A stretch of DNA of 64,000 bases from Vibrio nereis NBRC 15637 (GTDB taxonomy: Bacteria > Pseudomonadota > Gammaproteobacteria > Enterobacterales > Vibrionaceae): NCBI RefSeq assembly GCF_001591105.1, contig NZ_BCUD01000002.1:124001-188000 (forward strand). Direction: 5' to 3'. The position numbers were made by a program, and so were the translations under genes. The notes under the pieces were generated by a model, which was given only the letters and a program-made list of their open reading frames with translations, had not been told where the DNA came from and searched no databases. Each line of letters opens with the position of its first letter. Within the stretch, counting starts at the first letter, position 1. Positions 35,555 through 44,158 of this stretch are shown here, one piece after another.

Positions 35555-35781
35555 ATAGACGAAGTAAAAGTCAGCCTAACAAAACCTTGGTGGAAGCGTC
35601 TGTTCGACTCAAGAGATCAGGAGGCAAGTTTGTGGTATTGCGGCAAACATGAAAAAGGAAAAAAAACTCAGATACTCAACAAGATGAACATGAAAAATTG
35701 TGGTAATTCGCGATCAATCCAACACCCTTTTTCCATGAATAAGACTATGCTTATTTTATCTATTTCAGATAGGGGTTGAAT

Positions 35782-36207
35782 ATGCAATACAAACACATCA
35801 TGGTCGCTATTGAGATTTCAGAACAAAGCAAAGTCCTAATTGATCGAGCAATTTTTCTAGCGAACCAGCTTGGGTCAGAAATTTCTTTTATTCACATCGA
35901 CGGAACTCATGGGGAGATTTATCCGGATCTGGTAGATATCAAGGCCAACCCCGACCTGAGGCCCATCAATGAACATACGATGGAACAACTGAGGGAATTT
36001 GACGCCAACACAGATTACCCAGTGAAGAAGATCATTGTTGGTACCGGAGAACTCAGTGAGAAGCTGCATGAAGTGATTGCAGGTAATGGCGTGGATCTTT
36101 TGATTTGTGGTCATCACCAGGATTTTTGGAGTCGCATCATTTCCTACTCTCAACACCTTATCAATAAATCACCTGTCGATATTTTGGTGGTTCCGATTGA
36201 GTCTTAG
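35782..36207 (+). CDS. Universal stress protein, UspA family
   Basis: 141 residues from the ATG at 35782 (AGGGGTTGAAT upstream). UspA fold: YKHIMVAIEISEQSKVLIDRA at the N-terminus and the C-terminal nucleotide-binding-like segment VDLLICGHHQDFWSRIISYSQHLINKSPVDILVVPI. The ATP motif G-2x-G-9x-G(S/T) is not intact (GHHQ replaces the first glycine pair), so it is more like the non-ATP-binding UspA group. Role in general stress; single-gene unit with a shared terminator. Confidence 0.88.
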   Translation: MQYKHIMVAIEISEQSKVLIDRAIFLANQLGSEISFIHIDGTHGEIYPDLVDIKANPDLRPINEHTMEQLREFDANTDYPVKKIIVGTGELSEKLHEVIAGNGVDLLICGHHQDFWSRIISYSQHLINKSPVDILVVPIES

Positions 36208-36240
36208 TCCTCATCGAGATTTAAATAACCATAGCGAAAA

Positions 36241-36275
36241 ATAAAGCCCGGCGATAACCAACCGGGCTTTATGCG
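36241..36275. terminator. Bidirectional terminator between usp and gabD
   Basis: AAAGCCCGG-N..-CCGGGCTTT stem with flanking A/T runs. Confidence 0.83.
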
Positions 36276-36280
36276 TTTAA

Positions 36281-37711
36281 TTAAAGGCCACCGAAGCAGA
36301 GATATTTAATATTCATATATTCATCGATGCCTTGTTTCGCTCCTTCACGGCCAATGCCGGACTGCTTCACACCGCCAAATGGAGCCACTTCCGTCGAAAT
36401 AATGCCTTCATTGATCCCGACCATGCCGTATTCCAACGCTTCTGCAACTTTCCACACTCGGCGGATGTTCTGACTATAGAAATACGACGCGAGACCATAA
36501 ATGGTGTCGTTTGCCATCGCGATTAACGCTTCGTCGCTATCAAATGCGATAACAGGGGCAACAGGACCAAATATTTCCTGAGAAACAATCTCCATGTCAT
36601 GGGTTACATTTTTCAGCACAATCGGTTCAACAAACAAACCGTCATGTTCCACTTGCGGCGTTGCAGGCTCTGCCCCTTGCTCTATCGCTACCTCTACCAA
36701 CGCGAGGATATTACGTTTGGCGGTGTCGCTGATGACCGGACCAACATTGATGCCTTTCTCCAAGCCGTTCCCCAGCTTGAGCTTTTGTACTTCTTGCGCG
36801 AACTTTTCGATAAACTCATCATACACGTTGCTGTGCACGTAAAAACGGTTAGCACACACACAAGTCTGCCCTGCATTGCGGAATTTAGACGCAACAGCGC
36901 CTTTTACTGCGGCATCAATATCCGCATCGTCAAACACAATAAATGGCGCGTTACCGCCCAGCTCCATAGACGTGCGTTTGATGTCGTGCGCACTCTGCTC
37001 CATCAAAATGCGGCCTACGCGGGTAGAGCCCGTAAACGAGAGCTTGCGAATCATTGGATGCGAAGTGAAGATCGCCCCGACTTTAGCCGCATCATGGCCT
37101 AGCACGACTTGCAACACATCACGTGGAATACCGGCTTGGTATGCCAACTCCACCACGGCAAAGGCGCACAGAGGCGTTAACTCTGCGGGTTTAACAATAA
37201 AACTGCAGCCAGCTGCCAGCGCAGGCGCGGCTTTTCGCGTGATCATCGCAATTGGGAAGTTCCACGGCGTGATCGCGCAGGCGACGCCGACAGGCTGCTT
37301 GATGGTCACAATTCGCTTGTCATTAGATGGCGCAGGAATCGATTCACCATATGTGCGTTTGCCCTCTTCGGCAAACCATTCAACAAAGCTGGCGCCGTAA
37401 AGTACTTCGCCTTTGGCCTCTGCGAGCGGTTTACCTTGCTCAAGCGTCATCAATCTTGCCAAGTCGCTCTGATTTTCAATCAGTAGTTGATACCACTTTT
37501 GCAATAACTGCGAGCGTGATTTTGCGGGTAGCAACGCCCACTCTTTCTGCGCTGCATGAGCTCGCTCTATAGCAATGCTGATCTCTTCAGCCGATAAAAC
37601 AGGGGCATAACCCAACAATTCACCCGTTGCCGGGTTTTCAACCGCGAGTCCAGTTTTTTGTTGCTCTGAAACCATAAACGTAAGTAGCTGAGTATTAGAA
37701 ATATGCTGCAT
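36281..37711 (-). CDS. gabD: Succinate-semialdehyde dehydrogenase (NAD(P)+), GabD family
   Basis: 476 residues. Aldehyde dehydrogenase signatures: ACAITPWNFPIAMITRK, FTGSTRVGRIL, the general base in MELGGNAPFIVFDDADID, the nucleophile Cys in FRNAGQTCVCANRF, EIFGPVAPVI and the late APFGGVKQSGIGREGAK. The paired cysteines C-V-C at the active site are typical of GabD and its redox switch. It oxidises succinate semialdehyde to succinate in GABA degradation. No gabT is adjacent, so substrate is inferred from family. The ATG follows GAGATATCACC, a weak site. 37712-37880 is non-coding. Confidence 0.88.
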   Translation of the reverse strand: MQHISNTQLLTFMVSEQQKTGLAVENPATGELLGYAPVLSAEEISIAIERAHAAQKEWALLPAKSRSQLLQKWYQLLIENQSDLARLMTLEQGKPLAEAKGEVLYGASFVEWFAEEGKRTYGESIPAPSNDKRIVTIKQPVGVACAITPWNFPIAMITRKAAPALAAGCSFIVKPAELTPLCAFAVVELAYQAGIPRDVLQVVLGHDAAKVGAIFTSHPMIRKLSFTGSTRVGRILMEQSAHDIKRTSMELGGNAPFIVFDDADIDAAVKGAVASKFRNAGQTCVCANRFYVHSNVYDEFIEKFAQEVQKLKLGNGLEKGINVGPVISDTAKRNILALVEVAIEQGAEPATPQVEHDGLFVEPIVLKNVTHDMEIVSQEIFGPVAPVIAFDSDEALIAMANDTIYGLASYFYSQNIRRVWKVAEALEYGMVGINEGIISTEVAPFGGVKQSGIGREGAKQGIDEYMNIKYLCFGGL

Positions 37712-37880
37712 GGTGATATCTCATCGAATAGAAATGTCTTTTAATATTACACCCAACCTTACCAAAGTGGTGCATAAACCGTGTTCGCGTACGGTAAACT
37801 ATGTTTACAACATTCTGGGGCGATACTCACGCCATTTACAGTGTCATTTTTCACCTTCAACGCCAGTTAAAAGCAGAACG

Positions 37881-39020
37881 TTATCCATGACGACGCAAAG
37901 AAAATACCGCAGCAACATTGCGTGATGCTATTTCCACATTGCGCTTTGCATCTTGTAGCGCAGTAGCCAGGTCTACCGCACCGGGAACCACACTAAAAAC
38001 CGCATCGATACCATGTTGATGAACCACCTTGTGATCTGCGGAAACACAGCCCGCAATCGCAATAACCGGCACTTGATGCTGCTTCGCGACTCTAGCCACG
38101 CCAACGGGTGTTTTTCCATGTATGGTCTGGCTGTCGATTTTTCCTTCGCCGGTGATCACTAAGTCTGCATCTTTGACTGCATCGTGAAGATTAACGGCAT
38201 CGATCACGATCTCAATCCCCGGCCTCAGCGTAACATCAAATAGCCCGAGGAATGCGGCGCCTAATCCACCAGCAGCACCCGCACCCGGTAAATCAACAAC
38301 CTTGCGGCCAGTGGTTTTTTCAATCACATCGGCGTAGTACGCTAAATTGGCATCGAGGGTTTCAACCATGTCGAGTGTCGCGCCTTTCTGCGGACCAAAC
38401 ACCTGTGAGGCGCCTTTAGGCCCACACAGCGGATTATCGACATCGCACGCGATTTCTAGCGTCACATGGCGTAATCTCGGATCTAAATTACTGAGATCGA
38501 TTGAGGCAAGTTCACTTAGCGCTCCACCGCCAAACGGCAGTTCAACGCCTTGCTTATCAAGGCACTTCGCGCCCAACGCCTGAACCATCCCTAGCCCGCC
38601 GTCGTTGGTCGCGCTTCCGCCAATGCCAATGATGATATGGGTTGAGCCCGCATCCAGCGCAGCCTTGATAAGCTGTCCGGTGCCGTACGTCGTGGTGATG
38701 AGTGGATTACGCTCACCTTCATCAACCAAATGAAGACCAGAAGCGGCCGCCATTTCGATCACGGCTGTCTCATCATCTCCCAGCAAACCATAAAACCCGT
38801 CTGTGGCACGGCCTAAAGGGTCCATAACAGAGGCAGACACAACCTTTCCGCCCGTCGCCTCTACTAACGCTTGGACGGTCCCTTCCCCACCATCTGCCAT
38901 TGGCAGCTTCACATAACACGCATCCGGCATAACCTGCTTGAAGCCGCGCTCTATCGCAGAGGCCACTTCCATCGCCGTTAGGCTTTCTTTGTACGAATCA
39001 GGGGCAATAACAACCTTCAT
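37881..39020 (-). CDS. garK: Glycerate kinase
   Basis: 379 residues. Glycerate kinase type 1 (GarK/GlxK) features: MKVVIAPDSYKESLTAMEVASAIERGF at the start, LPMADGGEGTVQALVEATGG, IIIGIGGSATNDGGLGMVQALGAK, GAAGGLGAAFLGLF and DLVITGEGKIDSQTIHGKTPVGVAR. It phosphorylates D-glycerate to 2-phosphoglycerate. Its ATG overlaps the MarR stop (TAATG), so the two are translationally coupled and the MarR protein probably responds to a metabolite of this pathway. Confidence 0.93.
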   Translation of the reverse strand: MKVVIAPDSYKESLTAMEVASAIERGFKQVMPDACYVKLPMADGGEGTVQALVEATGGKVVSASVMDPLGRATDGFYGLLGDDETAVIEMAAASGLHLVDEGERNPLITTTYGTGQLIKAALDAGSTHIIIGIGGSATNDGGLGMVQALGAKCLDKQGVELPFGGGALSELASIDLSNLDPRLRHVTLEIACDVDNPLCGPKGASQVFGPQKGATLDMVETLDANLAYYADVIEKTTGRKVVDLPGAGAAGGLGAAFLGLFDVTLRPGIEIVIDAVNLHDAVKDADLVITGEGKIDSQTIHGKTPVGVARVAKQHQVPVIAIAGCVSADHKVVHQHGIDAVFSVVPGAVDLATALQDAKRNVEIASRNVAAVFSLRRHG

Positions 39021-39532
39021 TAGAGTTCCTTTTCGTTTGTGGCTGGTGGCTGTTCAAACTCCGCTAGGCAAAGCTTTAATGCCTGATTCAACTGTTGTTT
39101 AGCTGGATCATCCATCCCCTTGATCAATTCGTGCTGTAAATCCACATGCACCTGCATCAACTCGTCGATCAAATCGATGCCTTTCGGTGTAAGCTGCACG
39201 CTAACACTGCGCCGATCTTCTTTGCTGTGCGCGCGTGCGATCAGCCCTTTCGATTCTAATTTGTCTAAACGATTCGTCATCGCGCCTGACGTTAATAACA
39301 TCGATCCCATCAATTCTGAGGGCGTTAAGCAATAAGGTGATCCACTACGTCTTAACGTGGCTAACACATCAAACTCGCCCAGTTTTAGATCGTAACGTTT
39401 GTGCAATTTGGCCACTTCGGTTTCCATGTACTTTGCAATCCGCAAAATACGTCCCATGATGGCCATAGGCTCAGTATCTAGCTCAGGTTTCTCTTCCGCC
39501 CACTGCTGAGTTAAGCGCTCAATTGCGTCCAT
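39020..39532 (-). CDS. MarR-family transcriptional regulator
   Basis: 170 residues. Winged-helix core: LKLGEFDVLATLRRSGSPYCLTPSELMGSMLLTSGAMTNRLDKLESKGLIARAHSKEDRRSVSVQLTPKG, a complete MarR DNA-binding domain. It is upstream of and coupled to glycerate kinase and divergent from an EamA exporter. Two similar inverted repeats in the 114-bp spacer overlap the likely promoters of both directions, so it probably represses its own operon and the exporter. Ligand unknown. Confidence 0.9.
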   Translation of the reverse strand: MDAIERLTQQWAEEKPELDTEPMAIMGRILRIAKYMETEVAKLHKRYDLKLGEFDVLATLRRSGSPYCLTPSELMGSMLLTSGAMTNRLDKLESKGLIARAHSKEDRRSVSVQLTPKGIDLIDELMQVHVDLQHELIKGMDDPAKQQLNQALKLCLAEFEQPPATNEKEL

Positions 39533-39561
39533 AAAAGCTCTCCGGGATAAACGGTCATTCT

Positions 39562-39585
39562 AAGTATCTTAACATAAAGATACTT
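39562..39585. promoter_or_regulatory. MarR operator 1
   Basis: AAGTATCTT-N6-AAGATACTT, a perfect 9-bp inverted repeat 30 bp upstream of the marR ATG. Confidence 0.6.
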
Positions 39586-39621
39586 TACAACTCATCTTAT
39601 AGCGCGTACCTTTTGAGCTAC

Positions 39622-39641
39622 TTATCTCAACGTAAAGATAA
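39622..39641. promoter_or_regulatory. MarR operator 2, at the EamA gene start
   Basis: TTATCTCAACGTAAAGATAA repeats the operator 1 pattern (TATCTtAACaTAAAGATA) and ends 5 bp before the EamA ATG, where bound repressor would block translation start or transcription. Confidence 0.55.
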
Positions 39642-39646
39642 ATGAC

Positions 39647-40549
39647 ATGAACATATTGCTTGCCATGATCCCGTCATTCTTTTGGGGGACAACGTACGCG
39701 GTGACTCAATTTACCCTGACAGATTGGCCGCCATTGCTGCTCGGAGCCTTAAGAGCATTACCAGCGGGACTATTGCTGCTAATGATCAAACCAACGCTGC
39801 CTAGCAAAGGAGAATGGAAAGTACTGTTGACTCTAGGCGCGATTAATATCGCCACCTTCTTTGCCCTCATTTTTGTTATGGCACTGACGTTGCCGTCGGC
39901 TATCTCTGGAGTAGGCATGGTGTCTGTTCCTGTGTTTGCGATGCTCTTTCACTGGATAAAAAACAAGCATCGGCCGAGCTTTATTCAAGGCATATGTGGA
40001 GGTGCATTGATACTGCTGGCGTGGATGTTATTTGATCCAAGCTCAATCAGCCTTAACCCAATCGGATTAATGGCAATGCTGGCTGCCATCTCATGCATTG
40101 TCGTTGGCAGCGCCATCACCAAATCACTTGGAACGCGGATGCATTGGTGGAAGATCCTGACATGGCAGCTGATTTTAGGCGGCGTGATTTTATCGGTTGT
40201 GGCTAGCTTTCACGCTTTCATTGAACCTGTAAAATACGCGGATGCGCTGCAACACTTCTCTATCCGCAATCTGCTCGGGTTAAGCTGGGTCGCGGTGCTA
40301 AATACCGCATTGGGTTATGGTTTGTATGTTTGGTTACTGCAACGTATGACGGTAGTGGATTTTACTTTTGGTGGTATTGCCAACCCCGTGGCAGGCATTG
40401 TTTCAGGACTGATCTTGCTGGGTGAAAACTTTACGCTGATGCAATACACACTCATGGCGGGGATGATTTTAATGTCGTTGCTACCGCAAGTGCTTGTCGC
40501 GATAAAACAAAACAGAGCCAAATCCACAATAATCAGCAATAACGCTTAA
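39647..40549 (+). CDS. EamA/DMT-family transporter (drug/metabolite exporter)
   Basis: 300 residues with ten predicted membrane helices in two EamA repeats. The first begins MNILLAMIPSFFWGTTYAVTQF and the second near LMAMLAAISCIVVGSAITK; GGIANPVAGIVSGLILLGENFTLMQY is the usual pattern of the last repeat. Divergent from the MarR gene and probably repressed by it. Substrate unknown; co-regulation with glycerate kinase hints at a small metabolite or toxic compound. No clear ribosome site because the MarR operator occupies that position. Confidence 0.87.
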   Translation: MNILLAMIPSFFWGTTYAVTQFTLTDWPPLLLGALRALPAGLLLLMIKPTLPSKGEWKVLLTLGAINIATFFALIFVMALTLPSAISGVGMVSVPVFAMLFHWIKNKHRPSFIQGICGGALILLAWMLFDPSSISLNPIGLMAMLAAISCIVVGSAITKSLGTRMHWWKILTWQLILGGVILSVVASFHAFIEPVKYADALQHFSIRNLLGLSWVAVLNTALGYGLYVWLLQRMTVVDFTFGGIANPVAGIVSGLILLGENFTLMQYTLMAGMILMSLLPQVLVAIKQNRAKSTIISNNA

Positions 40550-40571
40550 CAGAAGTCGTATTTAAACTCTC

Positions 40572-40604
40572 CGACGCCAGGGTTAACTGCCTTGGCGTTT
40601 TTAC
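40572..40604. terminator. Terminator between the EamA and fic genes
   Basis: GACGCCAGG-N..-CCTTGGCGTTTTT, serving the rightward EamA gene and possibly the leftward fic gene. Confidence 0.75.
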
Positions 40605-40613
40605 ATCTGACGA

Positions 40614-41207
40614 CTATAACTTGGTAATCGCCCTACGGAAAATCGTTTTCAAAGGCTCCAGGTCTAAATAAACACCAGCGATATTTGCCTCAACCCACTG
40701 CTCTTTGGTCAATTCTGGCCAAGTAAGATCGTAGCCAAGCACGAACAGCATCTCCTCAAAGAAAAAACGCTGTACTCGCCCGTTCCCCTCTCTGAAGGGG
40801 TGGAGCAAATTGATTTCACAAAACAGTGACGCAACTTCTTCAATGAGCTTTTCCTGCTCGTCAATCTGACTTAGTGCCGGAATCAGTTTGAATAATTTCT
40901 CGCCTTCAATTTCGATACGGGGAACGGTACAAAAGCGCGTTTCACCCTTGGAAATATCGACTTCACGTAGTTGGCCCGCCCAGCGGAATAAGTCCTGAAA
41001 AAGGTAAAAATGGAGGAATTTTAGATGGGAAAAGGTAAATTCTTCGATGGATGTCAGTTTACTTTGATAAGTGCGATAGCGCTCTGCCGTAAACGCTATT
41101 TCAGCCTCGGCAAGTTCATCACCGTCTTTCAGATTCAGCAGATTAATCAGAACATCGCTATCTGGGTAACAGTATCTATCATGATAAGCGCCATATTTAT
41201 CTCGCAT
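40614..41207 (-). CDS. Fic-domain AMPylating toxin (class I FicT)
   Basis: 197 residues. The Fic core motif HPFREGNGRVQRFFFE starts at His136 and matches HxFx(D/E)GNGRxxR completely, so AMP transfer activity is expected. The flap region YRTYQSKLTSIEEFTFSHLKFLHFYLFQDLFRWAGQLR is typical. There is no inhibitory helix within the protein; instead the gene overlaps by 11 nt the upstream antitoxin gene, which carries the (S/T)xxxE(G/N) motif. FicT toxins of this class modify DNA gyrase and topoisomerase IV. The call as toxin rests on that arrangement. Confidence 0.9.
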   Translation of the reverse strand: MRDKYGAYHDRYCYPDSDVLINLLNLKDGDELAEAEIAFTAERYRTYQSKLTSIEEFTFSHLKFLHFYLFQDLFRWAGQLREVDISKGETRFCTVPRIEIEGEKLFKLIPALSQIDEQEKLIEEVASLFCEINLLHPFREGNGRVQRFFFEEMLFVLGYDLTWPELTKEQWVEANIAGVYLDLEPLKTIFRRAITKL

Positions 41208-41355
41208 ACTTCCTTTTTAACTCAGCTATCGAGCGATGCTCATTCTCTTCCTTCAGCAACATGCCCTCATATTTTAGACTAACTTTGTAGTTTTCAGGTT
41301 TTGGCGAAAATATTTTTTTCTTTTGCGCTGTTGAATCAGAAGATGGATTGGACAT
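41197..41355 (-). CDS. Antitoxin of the Fic pair (FicA/YhfG-like)
   Basis: 52 residues from the ATG at 41355; the frame opens further upstream with a cysteine-rich stretch, but a 52-residue protein matches the size of YhfG-type antitoxins. The inhibitory motif [S/T]xxxE[G/N] is present as S26-L-K-Y-E30-G31. In class I Fic systems the Glu pushes into the ATP site of the toxin and blocks it. It precedes and overlaps the toxin gene, the usual antitoxin-first order. The N-terminal half is polar and lysine rich. Confidence 0.78.
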   Translation of the reverse strand: MSNPSSDSTAQKKKIFSPKPENYKVSLKYEGMLLKEENEHRSIAELKRKYAR

Positions 41356-41460
41356 AAATACCCCTGCTTTAAATAACGTGGTTAAGTTTAACCCACAATG
41401 ACGCATGCTTCTACAACAGGCCTTACAGCGCTCTCTAGGTGCGCAGCAAGGCATTTTCGG

Positions 41461-42198
41461 CTAATTCCCACCAGCAATATCAATAAAGCTTCCAGTCACA
41501 AACGAAGCCTTCTCTGAAAGTAGCCAAGCTATAGATTCTGCCACTTCTTCCGCTGTCCCACCTCGCTTAAGCGGGATTTTCGGAGCCAACCTATCAACGC
41601 GCCTTGGCTCACCACCGTCGGCGTGCATTTCAGTATAGATGCATCCCGGTCTGACACCATTGACGCGAATCCCTCTTTCCGCCAATTCCAACGATAGCCC
41701 TTTAGTGAGCGAATCCATGGCGCCTTTTGAAGCCGCATAGTCGACATATTCAAACGGTGCACCCGTGCGTGATGCGGCCGAAGAAACATTCACAATCGCT
41801 CCTTTCGTCTCTTCACCCAATTGATTAATGTAAGTTTTACAGCAGACAAAGCAACTGATGACGTTGGTGTCGAGAACTTGTTTAAATCGCTCTACCGAGA
41901 TGTCGCTGAGCGTAGACTGGCTGAACAAAATACCGACGTTGTTAACTAAGTGAGTCACCGTGCCATACCGCTGACGCGTTGCAATGAACATCGCTTGAAC
42001 TTGATCTTCCATCGTCATATCGGCTTGGAAGGCGAAGGCATCCCCACCCGCTGTTCTAATGTCACTCACTACTTGCTCGGCGCATTCTTTATTGTTTAAG
42101 TAATTCACACAAACTGCGTAACCTTGGTGAGCGAGCAGTTTTGATGTCGCAGCGCCAATACCGCGGCTACCACCAGTGACAATCACCACTTTTTCCAT
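41461..42198 (-). CDS. Short-chain dehydrogenase/reductase (FabG-like)
   Basis: 245 residues. Rossmann start EKVVIVTGGSRGIGAATSKLLA, the NNVGI motif, catalytic Ser in IVNVSSAASRTGA and the Y-x-x-x-K pair in YVDYAASKGAMDSLTKGL. Ends with ASFVTGSFIDIAGGN, the normal SDR tail. It uses NAD(P)H on an unknown carbonyl or alcohol substrate. The neighbours give no pathway: a Fic pair follows and a ParB2 site lies upstream. Confidence 0.88.
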   Translation of the reverse strand: MEKVVIVTGGSRGIGAATSKLLAHQGYAVCVNYLNNKECAEQVVSDIRTAGGDAFAFQADMTMEDQVQAMFIATRQRYGTVTHLVNNVGILFSQSTLSDISVERFKQVLDTNVISCFVCCKTYINQLGEETKGAIVNVSSAASRTGAPFEYVDYAASKGAMDSLTKGLSLELAERGIRVNGVRPGCIYTEMHADGGEPRRVDRLAPKIPLKRGGTAEEVAESIAWLLSEKASFVTGSFIDIAGGN

Positions 42199-42245
42199 TT
42201 GAACATCCTATGTCATTAGTGTTGGGTAAGTTAAAAATTGAACAG

Positions 42246-42260
42246 TTTTACAGTGTAAAC
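42246..42260. promoter_or_regulatory. parS2 site (ParB2-binding)
   Basis: TTTTACAGTGTAAAC matches NTTTACANTGTAAAN exactly. It lies 48-62 bp upstream of the SDR start, inside its promoter region. Confidence 0.85.
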
Positions 42261-42352
42261 TGTCTACTCCCAGTATGACCAAAATAGACAGATATTAAAA
42301 TGGTTGCTTATTTAGATCACAAGAAATACTTACAACGGCTATATTTAGATAT

Positions 42353-42380
42353 AAAAAAACCGAGCTAGGCTCGGTTTTTT
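42353..42380 (-). terminator. Intrinsic terminator of the yeeN-like gene
   Basis: AAAAAACCGAGC-TA-GGCTCGGTTTTTT: A- and T-runs on both sides. Confidence 0.88.
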
Positions 42381-42397
42381 GCAGTTTCCGTTGCGCA

Positions 42398-43114
42398 TTA
42401 TAGCTCAGCGTTATGGTAAACCTGCTGAACGTCATCACAATCATCAAGCATATCCAGGAATTTCTGGAATTTCTCAGCATCTTCACCCGCGACTGGCGTG
42501 TGAGTCTGAGGAACGAAGGTGATCTCTTCGACATCAATAGTCAAATCTGGGAAAGCACCGTTTAGCGCTGTCTTTGTTTTAAAGAATTCAGTGTGCGGTG
42601 CAAATACAGTGATCACGCCGTCTTCAAGCTCAACGTCAGTCACATCCACGTCTTCCATCATTAGCGTTTCTAGGATGACTTCGTCGTCATCGCCTTTGAA
42701 CTGGAATACCGCTTGGTGATCGAACATGTGAGACACAGAACCTTCAACACCAATTTTCGCGCCTGATTTTACAAAACACTGGCGAACATCTTGGAAAGTA
42801 CGGTTACCGTTATCTGTTAAGCAGTCAACGATAACACTTGTACCGCCAGGGCCAAAGCCTTCGTAACGCGCAGGAGCGTAATCTTCACCGCCGCCGCCGT
42901 TGGCTTTATCAATCGCTTTGTCGATAACGTGTGCTGGAACTTGGTCTTTTTTCGCTTTCGCGATCAGGTGCTTAAGAGACAAGTTCATGTCTGGGTCTGC
43001 ACCGCCATTTTTCGCGCACATGTAAATTTCTTTACCGTATTTGGAATAAACTTTAATTTTTGCGCCCGCTGTTTTCGCCATTGAGGCTTTGCGCACTTCA
43101 AAACTTCTTCCCAT
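42398..43114 (-). CDS. yeeN: YebC/PmpR (TACO1) family protein, YeeN type
   Basis: 238 residues. Family pieces: [74 protein letters not shown], and the end DALEDDDDVQ-like [18 protein letters not shown]. The start (MGR-) and the [11 protein letters not shown] pattern follow E. coli YeeN more than YebC. Members bind nucleic acid or ribosomes; YebC helps translate proline stretches. The main yebC of Vibrio is beside ruvC on chromosome I, so this is a second paralogue. Ribosome site weak. Confidence 0.9.
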   Translation of the reverse strand: MGRSFEVRKASMAKTAGAKIKVYSKYGKEIYMCAKNGGADPDMNLSLKHLIAKAKKDQVPAHVIDKAIDKANGGGGEDYAPARYEGFGPGGTSVIVDCLTDNGNRTFQDVRQCFVKSGAKIGVEGSVSHMFDHQAVFQFKGDDDEVILETLMMEDVDVTDVELEDGVITVFAPHTEFFKTKTALNGAFPDLTIDVEEITFVPQTHTPVAGEDAEKFQKFLDMLDDCDDVQQVYHNAEL

Positions 43115-43206
43115 CGGGATGTTCTCTCTAATTCAATTTAACGCGAAGGATTTTAGCAAAAAGCGTCATCTTTTCAATTTTTCACCCTTTGCAAAGAAAT
43201 GGGTGC

Positions 43207-43416
43207 TCAAACTACGCCCATTACTCGCTTGTATTTAGCCACAGATTCTAAGAAGAACGACCTTTCGTTTTCATCTCTGATTTTCTCCGCTTCCTGAGTA
43301 ATTTCATCAGGGCCCGCTTTCGCTTCACGAAGCTTCCACACCAAAAATGACGCTTGTTTATCTAGTTCAACCTTGTTCTTCTCTTCTGGAGGAAGGTTTG
43401 AAAGGTTAATCGACAT
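43207..43416 (-). CDS. Small conserved Vibrio protein, DUF3283-like
   Basis: 69 residues from the ATG at 43416. Soluble, helical and charged: MSINLSNLPPEEKNKVELDK ... FLVWKLREAKAGPDEITQEAEKIRDENERSFFLESVAKYKR. I believe this is DUF3283, a short family of Vibrionaceae; function unknown. The longer frame to 43461 has no ribosome site. It follows the other small gene (43586-43783) on the same strand, separated by a hairpin. Confidence 0.7.
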   Translation of the reverse strand: MSINLSNLPPEEKNKVELDKQASFLVWKLREAKAGPDEITQEAEKIRDENERSFFLESVAKYKRVMGVV

Positions 43417-43528
43417 AGGACAGCTCTGTCTCTGTAAAAATATGGAGTGGAAATATAACACACCAGAGCAGAAAGTTGAGAGGGAATCGGAGCTTGAGGA
43501 TTGGATCAGATCAAAAAATACTGAAAAA

Positions 43529-43561
43529 CAAAGGGTGGCTAACTTCCTTCACCACCCTTAC
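43529..43561 (-). terminator. Hairpin terminator of the 65-residue protein gene
   Basis: Minus strand AAGGGTGG-N..-CCACCCTTTGTTTTT. Confidence 0.65.
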
Positions 43562-43585
43562 GTATTTGCAATAGTGAGCACTGAA

Positions 43586-43783
43586 CTAGTGAATAAGACC
43601 TAGTTCCTTGGCCTCTTCAATCGTTAAACCACTTTCGCGGATCTCTCTCATTGCTTCAATACGACGACGAGCTTCCGATGATTTAACGCTTCTGTCAGGC
43701 TTTTGTGACTCTACTTCTTCCGTGAAGTCCCACGTTTCTGCAATTTTAGTCATTTCATCATGGTCAATAGAATTAATGGACAT
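43586..43783 (-). CDS. Small hypothetical protein
   Basis: 65 residues from the ATG at 43783, which has CGGAGGTTACA upstream, a strong site. Soluble; the C-terminal half is a charged helix (SSEARRRIEAMREIRESGLT) ending IEEAKELGLIH. An EEAKELGL ending looks like a SHOCT-like or coiled helical tag, but I do not assign a family. It is expressed as its own unit divergent from the Fur-linked ABC operon, which lies 375 bp away. Confidence 0.65.
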   Translation of the reverse strand: MSINSIDHDEMTKIAETWDFTEEVESQKPDRSVKSSEARRRIEAMREIRESGLTIEEAKELGLIH

Positions 43784-44113
43784 TGTAACCTCCGAACAAA
43801 CCATGCAAGGGACAGCTAATCTGTAGCAAAAGCACGATACCCTTGTTAAGAATTTTAGCTCTAGAATGTGATACTGCTAATAGATTAGAAACTCTTAACT
43901 ATTTTCCTATAAATAGGTTTTGCTAAGGCAAAAATCTAACAGTACATTTAGAGAATTGTCCCTGCATTTTCGAACCCGATCCGTCTCGCATTTTTGCAGC
44001 ATCAGCCGTAATTACACCTCCTTTACACTCTGCTAAAATTTCATACCAGACAGAATAGTTTTCGAGTCAGTTCACCATTTTTACTCACACTTCTTTTCAC
44101 ACGCGAAACAAGA

Positions 44114-44132
44114 GTTAATGATAATCATTATC
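44114..44132 (+). promoter_or_regulatory. Fur box upstream of the ABC ATPase operon
   Basis: GTTAATGATAATCATTATC matches the classic GATAATGATAATCATTATC at 18 of 19 positions, 27 bp before the ATG at 44159. The spacer 43805-44113 holds no gene that I can see. Confidence 0.88.
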
Positions 44133-44158
44133 TTTTAGTTTGTGAGTTAAGTGAGATT

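Noticed and set aside
35636..35700. Tiny ORFs after AGGAGG in the spacer before the usp gene
   Set aside because: They encode only 6 and 12 residues with no codon pattern to support them.
37835..37847. TTTACAGTGTCAT near the gabD start
   Set aside because: Two mismatches from parS2, both in the right half-site.
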